Below are positions 1 to 7,498 of a stretch of 14,038 nucleotides of DNA, one piece after another. The notes under the pieces were generated by a model, which saw nothing but the letters and a program-made list of their open reading frames with translations, was not told the origin of the DNA and made no database searches. Origin of the DNA: Desulfobacteraceae bacterium (GTDB lineage: Bacteria > Desulfobacterota > DSM-4660 > Desulfatiglandales > Desulfatiglandaceae); the NCBI GenBank assembly GCA_020349865.1, contig CP070700.1, positions 2,975,371-2,989,408 of the forward strand, in the 5' to 3' direction. Position 1 is the first letter of the stretch; every line of letters starts with the position of its first letter. Both the position numbers and the translations under genes were made by a program.

Positions 1-24
1 GAACTGCAAGGGTTTGAGAAATAG

Positions 25-91
25 GTAACCTACACCCTTCCCATGCCCCTATAGCCGCGAAATAAGCCTGTTTGGGTAGGTTACTGCGGCT
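25..91. repeat. Inverted repeats with pseudoknot-like order
   Basis: GTAACCT (25-31) and ACCC (34-37) pair with AGGTTAC (78-84) and GGGT (74-77), giving an 11-bp stem with a 2-nt bulge. Inside its loop, AGCCGC (53-58) is complementary to GCGGCT (86-91), just 3' of that stem, which is the strand order of an H-type pseudoknot. A competing pair is CGCGAA (56-61) with TTCGCG (91-96). The complementarities are read directly. Whether this is a structured RNA, an extragenic repeat or the end of an upstream transcript cannot be told. No T-tract follows, so it is not a typical intrinsic terminator. Confidence 0.45.
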
Positions 92-128
92 TCGCGACTG
101 GATTTCTGTGTTTATAGGCTTCAAATGC

Positions 129-155
129 TGTCCAAAAAAAATCTGATTTTGGACA
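129..155. promoter_or_regulatory. 9-bp perfect palindrome, candidate operator
   Basis: TGTCCAAAA (129-137) and TTTTGGACA (147-155) are perfect inverted repeats with a 9-nt spacer. A second symmetric core, AAAATC-T-GATTTT (138-150), sits inside. The dyad lies about 150 bp before uvrA, a reasonable place for a repressor or activator site. It does not match the E. coli LexA box (CTGT-N8-ACAG) or the B. subtilis type, so SOS control is not supported. It could also be a hairpin of an upstream transcript. Confidence 0.35.
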
Positions 156-304
156 AGAGTGAATTGACAGGTATTTTTAAGGTCAATGGGAATGACAAGA
201 AAATTTATGATTTTAATAGTTGGAGAATGCTACTTGAATAAAACGAAATGATTCTTAAAAATTGTTATATGCTTCGATAAACCAACGGAAAGGCAATAAA
301 GCAG

Positions 305-3300
305 ATGCAGACTCGCGCTATCCGTATTAAAGGCGCCCGGCAAAATAATCTCAAGAATCTGGACCTTGAAATCCCCTTAAACCGCATTACGGTGGTCACC
401 GGGGTCAGTGGGTCAGGCAAGTCTTCTCTGGCCTTCGACACACTTTATGCCGAGGGTCAACGCCGTTATGTGGAGACCTTCTCCCCCTATGCTCGTCAAT
501 TTATGGAGCGCATGCACCGCCCGCTGGTAGAGAGGATTGAGGGTATCCCCCCTGCCATTGCCATAGACCGCAAAGACCCGGTGCGCACATCCCGCTCCAC
601 CGTAGGCACCATGACCGAGATCACGGATTATGTGAAGCTACTTTACGCCCGCCTGGGCCAGCTACACTGCATGAGGTGCGGCAAGTCTGTGGTCCCTGAA
701 ACGCCGGAGTATGTGTGGAAGCGCTTACAGGATTTTCCATCCGGATCTGAAGTCGTGATCACGTTCCCTTTTTCCATTAAGGGACTTTCGGCCGACCAGG
801 AGATCAATTCACTGGGCCAGATGGGCTTTTCCCGCATCTTTGCGGAAGGCCAGATCCGGCCCCTTGAGGTTCAGTATCAAGTGGAGGACACAGAACAACT
901 TCATGTGGTGGCAGACCGGGTCTTGATGAGGCCCAAGGATAGGACCCGAATTATTGATTCCTTGGAGCAGGCATTCCGTTTTGGAGGGGGCAAGGTGGGT
1001 TTGTGGATAAGGCAAGACCGACATGGAACCCGCCACCTTACATTTAGCAACTTCCTTGAATGCGCCGCCTGCAAAATCCAATACAGCAATCCAACGCCTA
1101 ATCTTTTCTCCTTTAACAGCCCTATTGGTGCGTGCGAGACATGCCGGGGGTTTGGCAGAAACATTGACATTGACCTGGATCTCATCATCCCGGATCCCCG
1201 GCGTTCACTAAAAGAAGGAGCCATCAAGCCATGGGGGGATCTGGGGGATCACCGCATGGAATTTGAAGAAATGATGGCCTTTTGCCGGCGCGGCAAAATC
1301 CCTACCGATATCCCCTTTAAGCGTCTTACAAAATCCCAGAAAAAGAAACTTATTGATGGGACAGCCGATTATTATGGAATCCGGGGGTTTTTCAGGTGGC
1401 TCGAAACCAAGACCTACAAAATGCATGTGCGGGTCTATCTTTCCCGCTATCGAAGCTATACAGAGTGCCCGGATTGTGAAGGCACGCGCTTCAAAAAAGA
1501 GTCGCTATTATACAAGATCAATACTCTCAACATCGGCCAGATCTACGCCTTTAATGTGGATGATGCCAGCGCATTCTTCGAAAAACTACGCATGCCCAAA
1601 AAGGATGAAGCCAGCCAGCTTATTATGAGTGAGGTGCGCAGCCGGCTTCGATACCTTCGAGACGTGGGAGTAGGATATCTCACACTGGACAGGCAATCCC
1701 GCACCCTTTCTGGAGGTGAGGTACAGCGGGTAGCCCTTGCCTCGGCCCTCGGATCATCGCTGGTCAATACCCTATATGTGTTGGATGAACCAAGCATCGG
1801 ACTTCACCCACGTGACAGCCACCGCCTCATCGGCATATTGAAAGGCCTCAGGGATCTTCGAAATACCATTGTTGTGGTGGAACACGACCCGGAAATTATC
1901 CGTCAAAGCGACTACATGCTGGATCTGGGCCCGGCGGCAGGTGAGCATGGCGGTGAGGTAATGTATTTTGGTCCAACAACGAGCGTTAATGGCTCTCTAA
2001 CCGGAAAATATCTTAAGGGGGAGCGATCCATCCCCATACCAGAGAAGAGAAGAAAACCGAAAAGGGATCAGTGGCTGACCATTGCAGGAGCATCACAGCA
2101 TAACCTCAAAAACATAAATGTCCGCATACCCCTTGGTGTTTTTGTCTGCCTCACCGGGGTATCAGGGTCGGGCAAGTCCACCCTGGCTGAAGAGATCCTT
2201 TATAAGTCCGTCAAATGGATAAAAAAGAACCCGCAGGGCCGACCTGGCCGTCACAAATCGGTCAAAGGTGCAGAACGCATACATGATGTGGTCCTGGTTG
2301 ACCAGAGACCCATCGGGCGCACCCCCAGGGCCAACCCCCTGACATACACCAAGGCCATGGATCCTATTCGAGCTCTTTTGGCCCAGACTCCCGGGGCTTG
2401 TCTAAAGGGACTTGGCCCCACGCATTTTTCGTTTAATACGCCAAGGGGCCGGTGCGAAACATGTCGGGGAGAAGGCTTTGAGAAGGTGGAGATGCAATTC
2501 CTCTCCGATGTTTTCGTTACCTGTCCCGACTGCGGAGGTAAACGCTTTCAAAAGGACGTTCTGGAAGTCACCCATAATGGGCGGAACATACATGAGATAC
2601 TTTCCATGACGGTCGATCAGGCCCTCGGCTTTTTTAAAGACAAGGGCAAGATAACGGCCGCCCTTAAACCATTGACCCATGTGGGCCTCGGGTACATGAG
2701 ACTTGGTCAGCCCATCAATACCCTATCAGGCGGCGAGGCCCAGCGCCTCAAACTTTCTCGATATTTAAAAGGAGATGACGGAGAAAAAAGGCTTTTCATC
2801 TTTGATGAACCCACCACCGGACTCCATTTTGATGACATTAAAAAACTCCTCGCAGCCCTTCAGAGGCTCGTTATAGAGAATAACACGGTGCTCATCATCG
2901 AGCACAATATGGACGTAGTAAAGGCGGCAGACTGGATAATCGATCTGGGCCCTGAGGGAGGAGATGCCGGAGGAGATATCGTTATTGCAGGTCCTCCGGA
3001 GATTGTGGCAAAAAACGGAAAATCCCACACCGGAAGGTTTTTAAAGGCTTACCTTGATGGTAGAAGCCGTTTGAGGACAGGAAAACTCCCGGTTCAGGGT
3101 ATTGCCGAACCAATCAGTAGGTTTAAAGACGTCATTTCCATAAGAGGGGCCAGGGAACACAATCTTAAAAAGGTGAGCCTTGCTGTCCCACGCAACAAAC
3201 TCGTGGTGCTCACGGGTGTATCAGGCTCTGGAAAATCTACCCTTGCTTTTGACATCCTGTTTGCCGAGGGTCAGCGCCGTTATCTGGAAAGCCTTGCCCC

Positions 3301-5602
3301 CTATGTAAGACAGTATGTAAAGGTCCTTGAACGGCCTGATGTGGATAAGGTCTCAGGGCTGCCCCCTGCCGTGGCTATCGAGCAGCGCATCAGTCATGCG
3401 AGCCGTCGCTCAACTGTAGCGACTCTCACCGAGATCTATCATTTCCTAAGACTCCTTTACAGCAAGGCCGGCACTCAACACTGTCCGGGGTGTAATCGCA
3501 AGATGACGGCTCAGACCAGGGAATCAATCACGACTCAGCTACGGAAGCGCTACGGAAGAAAAAATGCCATCATACTGGCACCGAAGGTTGTTGGACGCAA
3601 AGGCTTTCATAAGGATGTGCTGACCCAGGCACTGCGCAAGGATTTTAAAGAAGCCCGCATTGACGGCACGGTAACAAGCCTTCAGGAAAACATGGCCCTG
3701 ACACGTTATCATGAACACACCATTGAAATCGTAGTGGGAAGGCTTCCAACCAAAAACATCGCCCAGACGGTGGACCGGGCCCTGGGCGAAGGGGATGGCA
3801 GCCTCCTGGTTATAACCCCTGATGGCGATGAAGAGATCTTCAGCCTGCGGGGTATCTGCCCTGCTTGCGGTTTGGGCCTCCCGGCCCTGGATCCCCGGCT
3901 TTTTTCCTTTAACAGCACGCATGGGGCGTGCCCTGAATGCGAAGGTTTAGGGGCCGTGGGCAATAAGGATAAAGATGAGCATAGTGTGTGTCTTCATTGC
4001 GGCGGGAGCCGACTCAAGCCAGGGGCACTGGCCGTCAAAATTAAAAATTTTTCCATATGGGACCTTGTAAAGCACCCGGCAGGCCAACTCCTTGAAATTT
4101 TAAGCAGATTCTTCTTCAAGGGAAGGGAAGCGCCTATAGCGAAACCCATTGTTTCCGAGATCCTCACACGGCTTTCCCTGTTAGATCGACTCGGGTTGTC
4201 TTACCTTTCCCTGAGCCGGAGCGGTGATACGCTTTCTGGAGGAGAGGCACAGCGTGTGCGGCTTGCCGCCCAGCTTGGATCGAATCTTACCGGGGTCTGT
4301 TACATCCTGGATGAGCCCACCATAGGCCTTCACGCCAGGGACAACCGAATGTTACTTGATGCCCTCAAAGAACTCAAAGAACAGGGCAATACTATCCTGG
4401 TGGTGGAGCACGACGAGGAGACAATCCGCGAGGCCGATTACCTGATAGATCTTGGGCCCGGCGCGGGCCGGGAAGGCGGAAAAGTAGTGGCGTCAGGCAC
4501 GTTGAGCGATCTGAAAAAAGTGCCCTATTCGGTCACAGGGGCCAGCTTTAATGGCCGTACGCACCGGATCACGTCCCGCCTCAGGACCTACAGGGATCTG
4601 CCATCTGTCACCGTTAAAGGGGCTTCTAAGCACAATTTGAAAGAGATTGATGTGGATTTTCCATTGGGGACACTTATTTGCCTTACAGGGGTCTCAGGGT
4701 CTGGAAAATCTACTCTTCTCAAGGAAACCCTGTACAAGGGCTTGCACAACCGGCTACTCAAACAAAGACATGGCGCGGGGATTTGTAAGGACATCAAAGG
4801 GTGGAAGGCCCTTGAGCGGGTGTTGGAGGTCGGTCACAGCCCCATCGGCCGCACCCCCCGCTCTGTGCCTGCCTCCTATGTGGGATTCCTGGATGATATA
4901 CGGAGGCTATTTGCCATGACACCTTCGGCACGCGAACGGGGATATAAGCCCGGCCGGTTTTCATTTAACGTAGCTGCCGGTCGATGTGATGCGTGCAAGG
5001 GACAGGGCAGCCTGAAAGTAGCCATGAGCTTTCTCCCGGATGTCTATATTCAGTGTGAGGTTTGTCAAGGGAAACGATTTAATCAGGAAACCCTGGGAGT
5101 TACGTATAAAGGAAACAACATCTCAGAAATCCTGGAACTCACGTTTGAAGAAGCTGCTGAGCTTTTTGCTGCAGTGCCTCCTATTCGTCGAGCGGTCCAA
5201 GTTGTCTGCGATACAGGGCTTGGTTATCTGAGACTGGGGCAACCCAGTCCCACTTTGTCAGGAGGTGAGGCCCAACGTATTAAGCTGGCCCAGGAACTGG
5301 CCAAAAAGTCCAGCGGTCGTACCCTGTATATTCTCGACGAGCCCACCACAGGGCTGCACTTTTCCGACGTGCAGAGGCTTATCCAGGTACTACAGGCCTT
5401 GGTGGACGAAGGAAACACCGTGGCAGTCATTGAGCATAATATGGAGGTCATCAAAGAGGCTGATTACATCATTGATCTTGGCCCCGAAGGGGGAGACGAG
5501 GGAGGGCATGTTGTGACAGCAGGATCGCCCGTAGAAATCCTTGCCCACCCCAACGGTTCCTATACGGCCCGATACCTGAAGAGATATGTAAATAGGACCT
5601 GA
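305..5602 (+). CDS. uvrA: Tandem double-length UvrA (excinuclease ABC subunit A)
   Basis: This is the damage-recognition ATPase of nucleotide excision repair, which loads UvrB on damaged DNA in the cytoplasm. At 1765 residues it is nearly twice the usual ~940 and contains two UvrA units (about 1-935 and 940-1765). All four ABC domains keep Walker A lysines (K39, K624, K977, K1468), LSGGE signatures (468, 807, 1310, 1651) and Walker B aspartates in DEP motifs (D494, D834, D1336, D1678). Zinc cysteines are complete: C253/C256/C277/C280, C717/C720/C740/C743, C1185/C1188/C1209/C1212, C1561/C1564/C1584/C1587. A further set is C122/C125/C388/C391 and C1060/C1063/C1229/C1232. Both units keep a UvrB-binding-like region after the first Walker A, but unit 2 lacks about 91 residues of the insertion domain. 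Double-length UvrA is known in Chlamydia. The ATG follows GGAAAGG by 11 nt. It appears monocistronic; uvrB and uvrC are not nearby. Confidence 0.96.
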   Translation: MQTRAIRIKGARQNNLKNLDLEIPLNRITVVTGVSGSGKSSLAFDTLYAEGQRRYVETFSPYARQFMERMHRPLVERIEGIPPAIAIDRKDPVRTSRSTVGTMTEITDYVKLLYARLGQLHCMRCGKSVVPETPEYVWKRLQDFPSGSEVVITFPFSIKGLSADQEINSLGQMGFSRIFAEGQIRPLEVQYQVEDTEQLHVVADRVLMRPKDRTRIIDSLEQAFRFGGGKVGLWIRQDRHGTRHLTFSNFLECAACKIQYSNPTPNLFSFNSPIGACETCRGFGRNIDIDLDLIIPDPRRSLKEGAIKPWGDLGDHRMEFEEMMAFCRRGKIPTDIPFKRLTKSQKKKLIDGTADYYGIRGFFRWLETKTYKMHVRVYLSRYRSYTECPDCEGTRFKKESLLYKINTLNIGQIYAFNVDDASAFFEKLRMPKKDEASQLIMSEVRSRLRYLRDVGVGYLTLDRQSRTLSGGEVQRVALASALGSSLVNTLYVLDEPSIGLHPRDSHRLIGILKGLRDLRNTIVVVEHDPEIIRQSDYMLDLGPAAGEHGGEVMYFGPTTSVNGSLTGKYLKGERSIPIPEKRRKPKRDQWLTIAGASQHNLKNINVRIPLGVFVCLTGVSGSGKSTLAEEILYKSVKWIKKNPQGRPGRHKSVKGAERIHDVVLVDQRPIGRTPRANPLTYTKAMDPIRALLAQTPGACLKGLGPTHFSFNTPRGRCETCRGEGFEKVEMQFLSDVFVTCPDCGGKRFQKDVLEVTHNGRNIHEILSMTVDQALGFFKDKGKITAALKPLTHVGLGYMRLGQPINTLSGGEAQRLKLSRYLKGDDGEKRLFIFDEPTTGLHFDDIKKLLAALQRLVIENNTVLIIEHNMDVVKAADWIIDLGPEGGDAGGDIVIAGPPEIVAKNGKSHTGRFLKAYLDGRSRLRTGKLPVQGIAEPISRFKDVISIRGAREHNLKKVSLAVPRNKLVVLTGVSGSGKSTLAFDILFAEGQRRYLESLAPYVRQYVKVLERPDVDKVSGLPPAVAIEQRISHASRRSTVATLTEIYHFLRLLYSKAGTQHCPGCNRKMTAQTRESITTQLRKRYGRKNAIILAPKVVGRKGFHKDVLTQALRKDFKEARIDGTVTSLQENMALTRYHEHTIEIVVGRLPTKNIAQTVDRALGEGDGSLLVITPDGDEEIFSLRGICPACGLGLPALDPRLFSFNSTHGACPECEGLGAVGNKDKDEHSVCLHCGGSRLKPGALAVKIKNFSIWDLVKHPAGQLLEILSRFFFKGREAPIAKPIVSEILTRLSLLDRLGLSYLSLSRSGDTLSGGEAQRVRLAAQLGSNLTGVCYILDEPTIGLHARDNRMLLDALKELKEQGNTILVVEHDEETIREADYLIDLGPGAGREGGKVVASGTLSDLKKVPYSVTGASFNGRTHRITSRLRTYRDLPSVTVKGASKHNLKEIDVDFPLGTLICLTGVSGSGKSTLLKETLYKGLHNRLLKQRHGAGICKDIKGWKALERVLEVGHSPIGRTPRSVPASYVGFLDDIRRLFAMTPSARERGYKPGRFSFNVAAGRCDACKGQGSLKVAMSFLPDVYIQCEVCQGKRFNQETLGVTYKGNNISEILELTFEEAAELFAAVPPIRRAVQVVCDTGLGYLRLGQPSPTLSGGEAQRIKLAQELAKKSSGRTLYILDEPTTGLHFSDVQRLIQVLQALVDEGNTVAVIEHNMEVIKEADYIIDLGPEGGDEGGHVVTAGSPVEILAHPNGSYTARYLKRYVNRT

Positions 5603-5735
5603 GAATTCCGAAGTCCTTCCTTAGTACTATTATGTCTCCGCCTTCAGCACCTCGGCCCTTTGTGCACTATTTTCAAACCGCTAAACTGTAACTTTCTTAA
5701 GTGATCACAAGGAACGATTACTTAATAAGATGGGC

Positions 5736-5757
5736 AGGCTTGGTGGGCCTTTTCTTC
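5736..5757 (+). terminator. Weak intrinsic terminator candidate after uvrA
   Basis: AGGCT (5736-5740) pairs with GGCCT (5746-5750), including one G-T wobble, around a 5-nt loop. The tail continues as TTTCTTC, so the T-run starts within the stem. The stem is short, about 130 nt after the uvrA stop, so the call is tentative. Confidence 0.3.
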
Positions 5758-5794
5758 GATTACTTCAAGACTTCAGGCCACGTCTTACACATAC

Positions 5795-5823
5795 TTGAAT
5801 TTTTTGTAGTATTATGCTAATAT
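5795..5823 (+). promoter_or_regulatory. Sigma-70-like promoter for the cyclic-nucleotide-binding gene
   Basis: TTGAAT (5795-5800) is a 4/6 match to the -35 box. After a 17-bp spacer comes TAATAT (5818-5823), a 4/6 match to the -10 box, preceded by TG at 5815-5816 as in extended -10 promoters. Transcription would start near 5830, just before the hairpin at 5844-5868. Spacing and position are good; no activator site was identified. Confidence 0.5.
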
Positions 5824-5843
5824 GAACATCGTTTGAAAATGGA

Positions 5844-5868
5844 AATCCAGGTCCTCTGGGCCTGGATT
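5844..5868 (+). promoter_or_regulatory. Strong hairpin in the mRNA leader
   Basis: AATCCAGGTCC (5844-5854) pairs with GGGCCTGGATT (5858-5868) through 11 pairs, one of them G-T, around a TCT loop. What follows (CTTTGCTAATTT) is only moderately T-rich, so this could be a terminator or attenuator, an mRNA-stabilising 5' hairpin, or the end of a short leader RNA. It lies 15-40 nt after the predicted transcription start and about 100 nt before the start codon. Confidence 0.5.
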
Positions 5869-5967
5869 CTTTGCTAATTTAGCACCCTTTTCAGGGGAAC
5901 ATTTGACCTGCATTTGCCAGGATGCCAATGAGCAACTTGATACTGGCATATATCTGTAGGAGGACCT

Positions 5968-6471
5968 ATGTCTTTGCACGATATACTCTGGAAAATCCCT
6001 ATATTCGCCGACCTGGAGAAATCAGACGTTGATCGTTTGGAGGCGTCTTTAATTGAACGGGAATACAACCCGGGCCAGATAATTTTTAACAAGGGAGATA
6101 AAGGGGATAGTTTATATATCATTAAAAAAGGGCGTGTGAAAGTGGCCATTACATCCCCAAAGGGTGAAGAGGCAGTCCTGGTTACGCTTGGGTCCGGGGA
6201 AATGCTGGGTGAACTTTCCTTTATTGACGGAAACCGCCGGTCCGCCACCGTTCAAGCCGTTGAGAAGACCTCGGTCATCTGTCTTCTCCGGGAAGATTTC
6301 CTTGATCTCATGCGTCTTCGATTTGACCTCGTCCTGAAAGTGATGGAGGTCCTCGCCCAAAGGCTGAGGGAAACGGACCGGCTACTGGCTGAAACGCATT
6401 TTTTGAGTCTTACTTCCCGTCTTGGCCAGAAGATCATGGGCCTGGGAAAAGGTTTAGGTACTAAAAAATAA
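5968..6471 (+). CDS. Cyclic-nucleotide-binding domain protein lacking the Crp/Fnr HTH
   Basis: A 167-residue cytoplasmic sensor protein. Residues ~5-120 form a cyclic-nucleotide-binding beta-roll: IFADLEKSDVDRL near the N-terminus, glycine turns at GDKGDSLYIIKKGRVKV, and a phosphate-binding cassette GEMLGELSFIDGNRRSATV keeping the Glu and Arg that bind the cyclic phosphate in CRP/PKA-type domains. A long dimerisation-type helix follows (VLKVMEVLAQRLRETDRLL), then HFLSLTSRLGQKIMGLGKG, which is the segment that leads into the winged HTH in Crp/Fnr regulators. The protein ends there, about 50-60 residues short of the family's 210-230. It may therefore act by protein contact rather than as a DNA-binding regulator. 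The start is set by AGGAGG at 5958-5963. Its 3' end lies 13 nt from the convergent minus-strand cluster. The ligand cannot be deduced. Confidence 0.88.
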   Translation: MSLHDILWKIPIFADLEKSDVDRLEASLIEREYNPGQIIFNKGDKGDSLYIIKKGRVKVAITSPKGEEAVLVTLGSGEMLGELSFIDGNRRSATVQAVEKTSVICLLREDFLDLMRLRFDLVLKVMEVLAQRLRETDRLLAETHFLSLTSRLGQKIMGLGKGLGTKK

Positions 6472-6484
6472 TATTTTCTCTGGA

Positions 6485-7480
6485 TCAGGTCTTTTTCGAT
6501 CTGGCAACGGATCGGGCCATCCTATCCAGCTTGAAGATGGTATTGAATTCCATGTTTTTACTGATCCAAAGCTTCTTATTTATTACTGAATCGGTAATTG
6601 CACCTTTATAAGCCAGGCCATCCAGCAATGTTCGCGGATCTTCGCATACCATGACAAAATCCGGAGATGCAAGTTCTCTCTCGTCCAGCTCAATATTTCC
6701 ATCATCAATGCTAATGACAAATTGACCGCCCCTGGTCTTGATCAGGATATCCCGTTTCCAGTTGGCAATGTCCTTTCGCGCCCGCTCATTTGTGTTCATT
6801 TCCTTAACAATCAATTTTATATCCTCCAAGGCCGCATTATAGACAGAAACATCGTTGTCTGAAACTTCGGGTAATTCGGGCTCAACAGGCGATTCCCAGT
6901 CAATTTCCGATTCCTGAAGCCCTTTCTTATTAACCTGCTCATGTGTAAGTTCCGATGTGGGAACGCAAAAAACGTCAGTCATCTCGCCAATGCGCTCATC
7001 CTTGAAAACGAGCTTTACCTCGGTTCCTTTGGTGATGATGCCCGGTACTAAGATACCTGTTGTGGTATACAAAATAGCGCTCATGGCCGTATCAGCCCCA
7101 TTGAATATAACCCGACCTCTGCCATAGGGAGCCATATGCTGGAAAAGCGCAGTGGCAAAATATGTAATAGGCGGGGTACTGTTCATAATACCTACCTGCT
7201 CCACCTCAATCAGTTCGGTAGGGGCAAAATTGCAATCCGGGCAATGGGTCAGAAAGGGGGGCACCCTGACCAGGCCGCATTGAGAACATTTGCATCCAAT
7301 AAGTTTTTTCTCGTCCCTTAGTGAAAGAAAGAAGGGTGAAAACTCCCCCTTGGTCCTCTGGTAAAAAGTATACATGGCATCGTTGGTGATCAAATAGTCC
7401 TGGCCATCGATAGTTTCAATATGTGAGCCCACTTCGGGTATATATTCTGAGGGAATAACTCTTTCTTTTTGAATACTCAT
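6485..7480 (-). CDS. DUF35 zinc-ribbon/OB-fold protein fused to an SCP2-like domain
   Basis: A 331-residue partner for the adjacent thiolase-fold protein. Residues ~50-85 form a rubredoxin-like zinc ribbon (C65, C68, C80, C83) and ~88-175 an OB-fold typical of DUF35. A charged linker (~176-215) leads to a C-terminal domain (~216-325) resembling sterol carrier protein 2: WKRDILIKTRGGQFVISIDD, then SPDFVMVCEDPRTLLDGL and a closing IFKLDRMARSV. DUF35 proteins are known accessory subunits of thiolases, HMG-CoA synthase-linked thiolases and steroid aldolases, where they contact the CoA substrate and stabilise the complex. SCP2 domains bind lipids or acyl-CoA, so a hydrophobic substrate or direct CoA-ester handling is a fair inference. 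The start is supported by GGGAGG (plus-strand 7490-7495) 9 nt upstream. It follows the thiolase stop by 18 nt, implying co-translation. Confidence 0.85.
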   Translation of the reverse strand: MSIQKERVIPSEYIPEVGSHIETIDGQDYLITNDAMYTFYQRTKGEFSPFFLSLRDEKKLIGCKCSQCGLVRVPPFLTHCPDCNFAPTELIEVEQVGIMNSTPPITYFATALFQHMAPYGRGRVIFNGADTAMSAILYTTTGILVPGIITKGTEVKLVFKDERIGEMTDVFCVPTSELTHEQVNKKGLQESEIDWESPVEPELPEVSDNDVSVYNAALEDIKLIVKEMNTNERARKDIANWKRDILIKTRGGQFVISIDDGNIELDERELASPDFVMVCEDPRTLLDGLAYKGAITDSVINKKLWISKNMEFNTIFKLDRMARSVARSKKT

Positions 7481-7498
7481 GACATTTTTCCTCCCTTT

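Larger units (their letters stand above)
1..304. other. Gene-free leader upstream of uvrA
   Basis: No gene is supported here. Frame 1 is open for only seven codons (ELQGFEK) to a TAG at 22-24, which could be the tail of an upstream gene or chance. The stretch holds three inverted-repeat structures: 25-91 (pseudoknot-like) and 129-155 (palindrome), listed separately, and a short ATTGAC/GTCAAT pair at 163-168 and 182-187. A TTGACA hexamer at 164-169 has no convincing -10 box at normal spacing. The uvrA ribosome binding site, GGAAAGG at 287-293, ends the region. Confidence 0.6.
5603..5967. other. Intergenic region between uvrA and the cyclic-nucleotide-binding gene
   Basis: No gene is supported. 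In order it holds a TTAAGT/ACTTAA inverted repeat (5697-5702, 5720-5725), a weak uvrA terminator candidate (5736-5757), a promoter candidate (5795-5823), a strong hairpin (5844-5868), a 13-bp palindrome TGCTAATTTAGCA (5872-5884), and TGCCAG (5915-5920) paired with CTGGCA (5943-5948) just before the next ribosome binding site. The downstream gene thus probably has a leader of about 140 nt with several possible stems. Confidence 0.55.

Noticed and set aside
3539..3922. 127-codon minus-strand open frame opposite uvrA
   Set aside because: It lies wholly inside the UvrA coding region, shows no domain pattern, and several similar antisense frames occur along this gene.
6472..6484. Bidirectional terminator between the convergent genes
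   Set aside because: The 13-nt gap and flanks are AT-rich, but I find no GC-rich stem followed by a T-run on either strand.
6460..6610. Possible frameshift at the A-run near the end of the cyclic-nucleotide-binding gene that could restore an HTH domain
   Set aside because: The -1 frame stays open for about 50 codons, but the translation shows no HTH pattern and is simply antisense to the end of the DUF35-SCP2 gene.
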